Below, in pieces: positions 1 through 5,384 of a stretch of DNA of 7,799 bases. The position numbers and the translations under genes are program-made. The DNA comes from an uncultured Clostridia bacterium. Its GTDB lineage: Bacteria; Bacillota; Clostridia; Peptostreptococcales; Anaerovoracaceae. The stretch is taken from contig CAKQNZ010000095.1 in NCBI GenBank assembly GCA_934255435.1, positions 1-7,799 of the forward strand. Reading direction: 5' to 3'. How positions within the stretch are numbered: position 1 is the stretch's first letter; each line of letters begins with the position of its first letter. The notes beneath the pieces are model-generated. The model did not search any database, had not been told where the DNA came from, and worked only from the letters and a program-made list of their open reading frames with translations.

Positions 1-493
1 CTTCGAATACTGCAGGATGCGTAGTGCATGCTTTCTCCGGATCGGCTTTGGTCAGCAGGTTCGGTTTCATGACGATGTGACTGTCTTTCGGAAGTCCGAT
101 GAGTGTTTCCATACCTCCCAGAAGGTCTGCCGCTTCAGACAGAGCACGGTACACTGCCTCCCTGTCATAGCTTTCGCATTTCACAAGGGCGACTTCGGCA
201 TGTGCTGACCTGTCATCATGTGAATCGCCTGTCCTTACAGACACCTTATTATCCTGCTGCTCACTCATGCCGGGTCTGCAGTTCATCTCTGTATCTGTGC
301 TGCTGCACGGATGACAGCTGCAGCCGGATGCTTCACAATACTCCGCATTTATTTCAACCATGCCAGGCTCAGCTCCATGATCATCTGCACTGTCCGCCGA
401 TCCCCAGGAACCTCCGGATCCGTTATATACAAAAGAAGTCCCGCAATCATTGCGAAACTCCATATCACTGTTTTTCATATCGTCTTTCTTCAT
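1..493 (-). CDS. DUF362 domain protein, 5' part, with Cys-rich N-terminal extension
   Basis: This gene is open to the left edge, so only its first 164 codons are present. From about residue 98 the translation matches the start of the DUF362 family: VALVKCESYD (residues 101-110), an alanine-rich helix ending in LLGG, then MKPNLL (142-147) and a CTTHPAVFE motif near the edge. DUF362 proteins often carry a C-terminal ferredoxin domain and their biochemical role is unsettled; that part is outside the window. The first 97 residues are unusual: acidic, Ser/Gly-rich, probably unstructured, with Cys at 17, 53, 58, 60, 63 and 72, including a C-x4-C-x-C-H-x-C cluster. The start at 493 is chosen because GGGAGG lies 7 bases upstream; later in-frame ATGs, such as residue 76, lack a comparable site. 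A 94-bp repeat array lies directly upstream. The family call is firm; the extension has no function I recognise. Confidence 0.82.
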   Translation of the reverse strand, partial: MKKDDMKNSDMEFRNDCGTSFVYNGSGGSWGSADSADDHGAEPGMVEINAEYCEASGCSCHPCSSTDTEMNCRPGMSEQQDNKVSVRTGDSHDDRSAHAEVALVKCESYDREAVYRALSEAADLLGGMETLIGLPKDSHIVMKPNLLTKADPEKACTTHPAVFE

Positions 494-500
494 ATATATA

Positions 501-507
501 CCTCCCG
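501..507 (-). promoter_or_regulatory. Ribosome binding site of the DUF362 gene
   Basis: The minus strand reads GGGAGG followed by TATATAT and then ATG at 493-491. This strong site fixes the start of the long form of the protein, including its Cys-rich extension. Confidence 0.7.
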
Positions 508-556
508 GCCATTCCATGCAGCTGCAACTCAACCAGCGACACATTCGGCTACACCT

Positions 557-990
557 GGATGTATCGAAATCTGCTTTTTTGAGTCCGTTTTCGATACTTT
601 TTCGCTTTTCGTGAAAGGCTGATCGTGGCTCACGGTTCATGTGGGTCGCCGGATGTGTCGATATCTGCTATTTTTGATCCGGTTTCGATACTTTTTCACT
701 TTTCGTGAAGGACTGGCCGTGACCTACGGTTCATGTGGGTCGCCGGATGTATCGATATTCGCTATTTTTGTTCCGTTTTCGATACTTCCCCGCTTTTCGT
801 GAAGGGCTGCCCGTGGCCCACGGCTCATGTGGGTCGCCGGATGTATCGATATCTGCTATTTTTGATCCGGTTTCGATACTTTTTCACTTTTCGTGAAGGG
901 CTGATCATAGCTCACGGCTCAGGTGGGACGCCGGATGTATCGAAATCCGATCTTTTTTACTCAGTTTCGATACTTTCTCGCTTTCGCATG
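557..990. repeat. Tandem array, five 94-bp units
   Basis: Units begin at 557, 651, 745, 839 and 933, each with GGATGTATCGA or a one-base variant, so the period is exactly 94 bp four times. The fifth unit decays after about 990. Each unit holds, in order on the plus strand: an inverted repeat GTATCGAAA...TTTCGATAC (7-9 bp arms, loop about 20 nt); a T-run (TTTTT in units 1, 2 and 4); a small hairpin around TTTTC (TTCAC/GTGAA type); and in units 1-3 a CCGTG/CACGG-type hairpin. Because 94 is not a multiple of 3, no reading frame stays in phase across units, which argues against a repetitive protein. The array fills the space between the end of the SanA-like gene and the start of the DUF362 gene. 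I see no promoter or coding gene in 494-1028. Function is unknown; the units resemble a non-coding structured intergenic element. Confidence 0.93.
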
Positions 991-1028
991 GGGTTGGCTG
1001 CAATCCCGGGGCTGATCGTATACTGCGA

Positions 1029-1754
1029 CTAATGTGTCTTTATGCCTGTCCCGCTTATCGGTATGGCGTCTCCCAGGAATGTAGGGTCCGGCTTTATCAT
1101 CCATTTGACAAAGTCCTTGTCCCTTGCCAGGATCTCTCTCACATCACGATATCCCTGGCCTCTGTACTGCGCCTGATCTGATGCTGCGCCTGCAGCATCT
1201 ATACCCATGCGCCTGCAACCGTACAAGGTCCTGTAAAGATGATACCTCTGAGTCACCACTACCATGCTGTTCACTTCGAATATATACTTTGCACGGTAGA
1301 CTGACTCATATGTTGAAAAGCCTGCATGATCCAGGAAAATATCCTCGCTCTTCACGCCCGCTTCCTCGGCGTAGTTCTTCATGACCTCCACTTCATTGTA
1401 GGCTACCTGTCCGTTGTCTCCGGTCATCAGAAGTTTAGGCGCTACGCCTTTCTTGTAAAGCTCGATGCCTGTATCCAGCCTGTCCTTGAGCATCAGACTG
1501 GGAGTGCCGTCAGAGTGTACAGACGCACCAAGCACCATTATACATTCCGGCTTTATCTCTTTGAAGTGGCTCACTTCATCGTCTGATATCGTATCCTCTC
1601 TTGAATCTATCTCTGCGTATATGCTGTTTTCAGTTGTCTTTATCACGAAAAGATCTGCTCCGAAAACTGCTGCTGTCACGCCGGCTATAACGGCGACAGC
1701 TATTATCAGTATCTTCATAACAAATCTCTTTTTACTCTTTTCTTTCTTCATCAT
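1029..1754 (-). CDS. SanA/YdcF family (DUF218) membrane-anchored protein
   Basis: The product is 241 residues: a short Lys/Arg-rich cytoplasmic start, one hydrophobic segment (about 13-33), then a DUF218 domain on the outer side. Family landmarks are VLGA (74-77), the DRLDTGIELY helix (91-100), TGDNG (111-115), YNE (119-121), an STYES motif (147-151) and TQRYH (168-172). The ending with IKPDPTFLGD is typical of SanA-like members. SanA in Escherichia coli is linked to vancomycin exclusion and envelope integrity, and related proteins to envelope carbohydrate metabolism; no reaction can be assigned here. Two ATGs stand in tandem at the start with no Shine-Dalgarno site; a TATAAT box ends 6 bases before the first ATG, suggesting a leaderless transcript. 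A third ATG at 1718, preceded by AAGAGA, is an alternative start that would remove the basic N-terminus. The gene is divergent from ilvE and ends just before the repeat array. Confidence 0.88.
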   Translation of the reverse strand: MMKKEKSKKRFVMKILIIAVAVIAGVTAAVFGADLFVIKTTENSIYAEIDSREDTISDDEVSHFKEIKPECIMVLGASVHSDGTPSLMLKDRLDTGIELYKKGVAPKLLMTGDNGQVAYNEVEVMKNYAEEAGVKSEDIFLDHAGFSTYESVYRAKYIFEVNSMVVVTQRYHLYRTLYGCRRMGIDAAGAASDQAQYRGQGYRDVREILARDKDFVKWMIKPDPTFLGDAIPISGTGIKTH

Positions 1755-1760
1755 GGCTAT

Positions 1761-1789
1761 ATTATAAATGTTTTTTATGATAGTTTAAA
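1761..1789 (-). promoter_or_regulatory. Putative promoter of the SanA-like gene, leaderless geometry
   Basis: On the minus strand a TATAAT box (1766-1761) is preceded at 17 bp by TTTAAA (1789-1784), which matches TTGACA at 4 of 6 positions. Only ATAGCC separates TATAAT from the ATG at 1754, so the predicted transcript start is the first base of the start codon. The -10 match is seen; leaderless use is inferred. Confidence 0.45.
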
Positions 1790-1847
1790 GAAATCCTGAC
1801 GATTTATTGTTTTTGTTTACAAAAATAAAAGCATTTTAAATCCGTTG

Positions 1848-1876
1848 TTGACAAGTCACAAATTCAGGATTATATT
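1848..1876 (+). promoter_or_regulatory. ilvE promoter
   Basis: A perfect TTGACA (1848-1853) is followed after 17 bp by TATATT (1871-1876). The predicted transcript start is near 1883, giving a leader of about 58 nt, too short for a T-box. I saw no clear repressor dyad here. Confidence 0.8.
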
Positions 1877-1927
1877 ATTATTGTTACAGAATGAAAAGTT
1901 TTATACTTACATATTAAATGATATATA

Positions 1928-1934
1928 AAGGAGA
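1928..1934 (+). promoter_or_regulatory. ilvE ribosome binding site
   Basis: AAGGAGA ends 6 bases before the ATG at 1941 and supports this start. Confidence 0.8.
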
Positions 1935-1940
1935 ACTGCA

Positions 1941-3011
1941 ATGGACTATAATTTCAAAATCGAATTAACGAAAAACCCTAAAGCAAAACCTGATCCTGAG
2001 ACATTGGTTTTCGGACAGAACTTCACTGACCACATGTTTGTGATGGACTACACAGAAGGTCAGGGATGGCATGACGGCAGGATCGTACCTTACGGACCTA
2101 TCACTCTCGAACCGAGTGCGCTTGTTCTCCATTATGCACAGGCTATGTTCGAAGGTCTCAAGGCATACAAGACAGCAGACGGCAGAGTTCTCCTGTTCAG
2201 ACCTGATATGAACGCCAAGAGGACAAACAACACCAACGACAGGCTCTGCATCCCTCAGATAGACGAAGACCTCTACGTTGAAGCTATCAAGGCGCTTGTA
2301 AAAGTAGACGCTGACTGGATACCTCAGGCAGAGGGCACTTCGCTCTACATCAGACCTTTCATCTTTGCTGATGAGGCATGCCTCGGAGTAAGACGTTCAT
2401 CATCATACAAATTCATGATAATCCTCAGCCCTGTAGGCCCATACTACAAAGGCGGTCTCGCACCTACTAAACTTTACGTCGAAGACTTCTATGTGAGAGC
2501 TGCTGTGGGCGGTACAGGCGAAGCCAAGTGCGGCGGCAACTATGCCAGCAGCCTCAAGGCTCAGGAGCTCGCTCACCAGCAGGGATTCGAACAGATCCTG
2601 TGGCTTGACGGAAACGAAAAGAAATATGTTGAAGAGATCGGTACATCAAATGCGTTCTTCATGCTGGGCGACGAGATCATAACAGCTCCGCTGGACGGCA
2701 CTATCCTCCCGGGCATCACAAGAAACTCAGTTATCCAGATACTCAAGAAGAAGGGTTACAACATCGTTGAAAGAAAACTGACTATCGACGAGATCGTTGA
2801 AGCATACAAGAAAGGTCAGTTCAAAGAAATGTTCGCATCCGGAACAGCTGCAGTAATATCACCTGTAGGCGAACTGAAATACAAGGATACAGACATGATC
2901 ATCAACGACGGCAAGATCGGTCCTGTCGCTCAGGAGATGTACGACACTATCTACGGCATCCAGACAGGCAAGATCGCAGACGACATGGGATGGACTGTAG
3001 AAGTAAAATAA
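1941..3011 (+). CDS. ilvE: Branched-chain amino acid aminotransferase
   Basis: This 356-residue PLP-dependent class IV aminotransferase interconverts leucine, isoleucine and valine with their 2-oxo acids, using 2-oxoglutarate/glutamate, in the cytoplasm. The sequence matches the larger BCAT group that also includes the eukaryotic enzymes. The N-terminal half has HYAQAMFEGLKAYK and FRPDMNAKRTNNT. The motif GTGEAKCGGNYASSL contains the probable PLP-binding lysine, K196. The EEIGTSN motif (231-237) should supply the glutamate that contacts the PLP ring nitrogen, E232. A phosphate-binding ILPGITRNS segment follows. Length is normal and no key residue is missing. In an amino-acid fermenting anaerobe it may run in either direction. 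It has its own promoter and a downstream terminator, so it is likely transcribed alone. The family is certain; the direction in vivo is inferred. Confidence 0.96.
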   Translation: MDYNFKIELTKNPKAKPDPETLVFGQNFTDHMFVMDYTEGQGWHDGRIVPYGPITLEPSALVLHYAQAMFEGLKAYKTADGRVLLFRPDMNAKRTNNTNDRLCIPQIDEDLYVEAIKALVKVDADWIPQAEGTSLYIRPFIFADEACLGVRRSSSYKFMIILSPVGPYYKGGLAPTKLYVEDFYVRAAVGGTGEAKCGGNYASSLKAQELAHQQGFEQILWLDGNEKKYVEEIGTSNAFFMLGDEIITAPLDGTILPGITRNSVIQILKKKGYNIVERKLTIDEIVEAYKKGQFKEMFASGTAAVISPVGELKYKDTDMIINDGKIGPVAQEMYDTIYGIQTGKIADDMGWTVEVK

Positions 3012-3063
3012 TCAAATCTGATATAACTTATAACTTCCTTAAACAGATAAAGTGCTTTGCTAT

Positions 3064-3116
3064 AAGACCGCAGGACGTTCGCTGTATACCACAGCAGGCG
3101 TCCGATGCGGTCTTTT
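3064..3116 (+). terminator. ilvE terminator
   Basis: A long hairpin starts about 50 nt after the ilvE stop. Arms AAGACCGCA (3064-3072) and TGCGGTCTT (3106-3114) pair perfectly, with further pairing GGACG/CGTCC and GCTGT/ACAGC inside. The stem ends in TCTTTT. The T-run is short but the stem is very stable. Confidence 0.72.
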
Positions 3117-3161
3117 GCTGTCCGGATGCAAAAGAACATCACTGATAATTTCATGTATAGC

Positions 3162-3211
3162 AGCGACCCGCAGCCGGAGCACAGTTCTGCTGTGTCCGGC
3201 TGCGGGTCGCT
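3162..3211. terminator. Very stable hairpin between convergent ends of ilvE and the oxidoreductase gene
   Basis: Arms AGCGACCCGCAGCCGGA (3162-3178) and its exact complement (3195-3211) form 17 bp, extended by CACAG/CTGTG after one bulged G around a 5-nt loop. It lies about 26 nt past the stop of the minus-strand gene at 3238, where a terminator is expected, but neither strand has a T-run after it. It may be a terminator of weak classical form or an RNA 3'-end stabiliser. Confidence 0.5.
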
Positions 3212-3237
3212 ATGTGAGAAGATCATATTTATTGCAT

Positions 3238-4320
3238 TTACATGCTTCTGACGTACTCGTTCATCGGTTTCGTAAGATAGTGGTTCACCGGCATTTTTTC
3301 AGTGGTGATGTATCCCGGCTCTGCATCTATCAGCATAGGTATCCTGTTCACCAGTGTCGCACATGTCAGCTCCACAGTTGCAGGTCTGTTGACGATCACT
3401 GTAGTCTCTGGTTCCCCCTCGAATGTCCATTCATTTTTATCGAAATCATCAGGTCCGTAGACGAATCCCTGACACTGCGTTTCGAGAGTTATGCCTTCCT
3501 CTGTTTCAGTTGTGACGATAGCCGCCATGCCTGTAGCGTCTCCTGACTTCACTGTCATGCCGAGAGTTTCTGACTGCAGATCGCCGTCATGAGTTATCGG
3601 CACACATTTCTGTGTCTGCGATGTTATGTGGAGATCCAGCTGGCTGCAGAGCCAGCCGTTCTGGTTCCACATATATGAAGGCACTACTCTTCCATCTCTG
3701 ATTGCTTCAACTGTCGATTTATAATCAAGATCGTTGTACATCCCGATCTCCTTTTCAAAACGCTCTGTAGTAAGCCCTGCACCATGTCCTTCAGCCAGTG
3801 CGATACCATAGTCTTCCACATTATAGCTGCTGATACCTCTTATCTTTTTTATTTTATGCATCGAGCCTGCCAGCGTCGTGATCAAACTGCCCCAGTACAT
3901 ATCCGGGTATCCGCTGCCGCATAATGTACATCCCCCTGACTTTGCAAGCTCGTCAAGTTCTTTCGTGATATCGTATGACGAATTCCACGGATACAGTGAT
4001 TCCTCACAGGTGCTTATAGCATTGATGCCGTTCCTCGCACATACTTCGAACGCTGGTCTCAGCTCCTCCATAGTCGATCTTGTGGCTATGATGCACACAT
4101 CAGGCTTCGTTTCTCTGAGGATGCGGTCTGCGTCTTCTGCTCTGCTCACCTTCACCCCGATATCTCCACCGCCTGTGATGCTGCCGGCATCCCTGCCTTC
4201 AAGCGACGGGTCCATGTCGAATGCGGCCACAAGCTCACCCCCGTGTTCTGCAACGTATCTCATAAGGTAAACACTCATCTTGCCACAGCCGTACTGGGCG
4301 ATTCTTATTTTTCTCTCCAT
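3238..4320 (-). CDS. DapB-like NAD(P)-dependent oxidoreductase, 2,4-diaminopentanoate dehydrogenase-like
   Basis: The 360-residue product has an N-terminal Rossmann fold: strand IRIAQYGCGKM (5-15) with a GxG turn, an acidic end of the second strand (FDMDP, 34-38), and CIIAT (76-80). STCEESLYPW (103-112) and GSGYPDMYWG (135-144) resemble the STCEE-YPW and substrate-loop motifs of 2,4-diaminopentanoate dehydrogenases and dihydrodipicolinate-reductase-like relatives. The C-terminal half (about 150-350) fits their substrate/dimerisation domain. In ornithine-fermenting clostridia the known enzyme oxidises 2,4-diaminopentanoate to 2-amino-4-oxopentanoate. Here none of the other ornithine pathway genes are nearby, so the substrate may differ. 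GGGAGG lies 6 bases before the ATG. Upstream is a MerR-type promoter, and a divergent MerR regulator follows. The fold is confident; the substrate is not. Confidence 0.72.
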   Translation of the reverse strand: MERKIRIAQYGCGKMSVYLMRYVAEHGGELVAAFDMDPSLEGRDAGSITGGGDIGVKVSRAEDADRILRETKPDVCIIATRSTMEELRPAFEVCARNGINAISTCEESLYPWNSSYDITKELDELAKSGGCTLCGSGYPDMYWGSLITTLAGSMHKIKKIRGISSYNVEDYGIALAEGHGAGLTTERFEKEIGMYNDLDYKSTVEAIRDGRVVPSYMWNQNGWLCSQLDLHITSQTQKCVPITHDGDLQSETLGMTVKSGDATGMAAIVTTETEEGITLETQCQGFVYGPDDFDKNEWTFEGEPETTVIVNRPATVELTCATLVNRIPMLIDAEPGYITTEKMPVNHYLTKPMNEYVRSM

Positions 4321-4326
4321 GATATA

Positions 4327-4332
4327 CCTCCC
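4327..4332 (-). promoter_or_regulatory. Ribosome binding site of the oxidoreductase gene
   Basis: GGGAGG on the minus strand, spaced 6 bases (TATATC) from the ATG at 4320. It supports the annotated start. Confidence 0.75.
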
Positions 4333-4381
4333 TTTCTCAGCTTCACTGTCTATTATCGGCTTCCCTGCCTCTTTTGTATTC

Positions 4382-4412
4382 AGTATAAACTCTATACCGG
4401 GTATAAAGTCAA
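4382..4412 (-). promoter_or_regulatory. MerR-type promoter/operator for the oxidoreductase gene
   Basis: On the minus strand TTGACT (4412-4407) and TATACT (4387-4382) are separated by 19 bp, the over-long spacing typical of promoters activated by MerR proteins through DNA distortion. The spacer is mostly a dyad, TATACC-C-GGTATA, flanked by ACT and AGT at matching distance. The predicted start is near 4375, about 55 nt before the gene. The MerR gene at 4522 is the obvious candidate regulator. Confidence 0.8.
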
Positions 4413-4521
4413 TACGTGATTTACCGGAGATATATAGTATGCAGCTGCCCTTCGTGTTATACTTAAGAAAATATACTGTTACACAAACATCAGAGCTGCA
4501 ATGCTCAGAAATGAGTGCAAA

Positions 4522-5367
4522 ATGAACGATGACTATATCACCATTGGCAAGATGGCTGAACTAAACCACATTTCCACGCAGACACTCAGGCTTTACGAAA
4601 AGAAAGGTCTGCTGGACCCTATATACCAGGATCCCGAAACCGGCTACCGTTACTATCATATCGACCAGTGCGAGCGGCTGGATTTCATCCACACCATGAA
4701 AATCTGTGGTATGAGCCTCGAACAGATACGGCAGCATATCACGGATACTTCAGCAGACGAACTCTGCAGCCTGCTGACACTTCAGGAAGAAAAGCTGAGC
4801 CGGCAGATAGACGATCTGACCGGCAATCTGTGTACGATACGCAGATTCATTTCCAATCTTAAAATGATGAAATCACTTCCGCCCAAAGGTCAGATTATCT
4901 TTGAATACCTGCCACAGCGCCGCATAGACTCCTTCACTACCAATATAGACTTCTTTGAAGAAGGATATACAGGGTATGAAGCCATGCTCCGTGAATTCAA
5001 GACATATATGATAAACTGCAAACTGCCACTGTCGTATTTCTTCAACGCAGGAACGCTTATAGAAAAAGACGATTTCAGCCAGCAGAACTACTGCGCCAGA
5101 ACCGTCTTCATATTTGTTGATGATAATTACCCGAAAAGCTGTACTCAGCGGATACTCCCGGAAGGTATGTATATGACTGTCTATGCCGATGATCCGTCAA
5201 TGGAAAAATCCTATGCCCGCAGCGTGTTTGAGGAAATGGAACGCATGGGATATCTGCCGAATGGGGATTATCTCTGTGAGGTCATATCACATCTGCCGTC
5301 CCTGAGCGGCAGCAGGGGCTTCCTGACATACAAGCTGCAGGTCCCTGTACGTCGCCTGCAACCCTGA
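4522..5367 (+). CDS. MerR-family transcriptional activator with GyrI-like effector domain
   Basis: This 281-residue regulator opens with a MerR winged helix-turn-helix: YITIGKMAELNHIS (5-18), TLRLYEKKGLLDP (21-33), then ETGYRYY and the second helical pair ending CGMSLEQIRQHI. A dimerising coiled coil (about 78-115) follows, then an effector-binding domain of about 155 residues like those of BmrR/Mta relatives, which usually bind small hydrophobic or cationic molecules. The start at 4522 is preferred because MerR proteins have few residues before the HTH; an in-frame ATG at 4501 would add seven residues. Neither has a strong Shine-Dalgarno site. It is divergent from the oxidoreductase gene, whose promoter has a MerR-type operator, so it most likely activates that gene when it senses the substrate or a related compound. 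Two TATACT boxes (4458-4463, 4472-4477) could serve its own promoter, but no good -35 box accompanies them. Confidence 0.9.
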   Translation: MNDDYITIGKMAELNHISTQTLRLYEKKGLLDPIYQDPETGYRYYHIDQCERLDFIHTMKICGMSLEQIRQHITDTSADELCSLLTLQEEKLSRQIDDLTGNLCTIRRFISNLKMMKSLPPKGQIIFEYLPQRRIDSFTTNIDFFEEGYTGYEAMLREFKTYMINCKLPLSYFFNAGTLIEKDDFSQQNYCARTVFIFVDDNYPKSCTQRILPEGMYMTVYADDPSMEKSYARSVFEEMERMGYLPNGDYLCEVISHLPSLSGSRGFLTYKLQVPVRRLQP

Positions 5368-5379
5368 GCTGCAGCTTTT
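5332..5379 (+). terminator. Possible terminator of the MerR gene, overlapping its 3' end
   Basis: AAGCTGCAG (5332-5340) pairs with CTGCAGCTT (5369-5377) across a 28-nt loop and is followed by TTTTC counting the last stem bases. It overlaps the last MerR codons and fills the 17-bp gap to the convergent MATE gene. The large loop and short T-run make this weak. Confidence 0.35.
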
Positions 5380-5384
5380 CCAGT

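Noticed and set aside
103..582. Plus-strand open frame over the DUF362 5' region
   Set aside because: It lies opposite a gene with family homology and a strong start, and its translation looks like an antisense shadow rich in Cys, His and Ser.
557..990. CRISPR array
   Set aside because: The whole 94-bp unit is repeated, there are no unique spacers, and no cas genes are present.
557..990. Integron attC cassette array
   Set aside because: There are no cassette genes between units, no integrase, and the unit arms do not show the paired core sites.
733..1032. Plus-strand open frame of 99 codons within the repeat array
   Set aside because: It reads three successive 94-bp units in three different frames, so the repeat simply lacks stops; no ribosome binding site supports it.
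1755..1940. T-box or CodY box before ilvE
   Set aside because: The leader after the predicted start is only about 58 nt, and the best CodY-like stretch near 1858-1872 matches the consensus poorly.
2951..3226. Minus-strand open frame between ilvE and the oxidoreductase gene
   Set aside because: It crosses two hairpins and the ilvE 3' end, and shows no recognisable domain.
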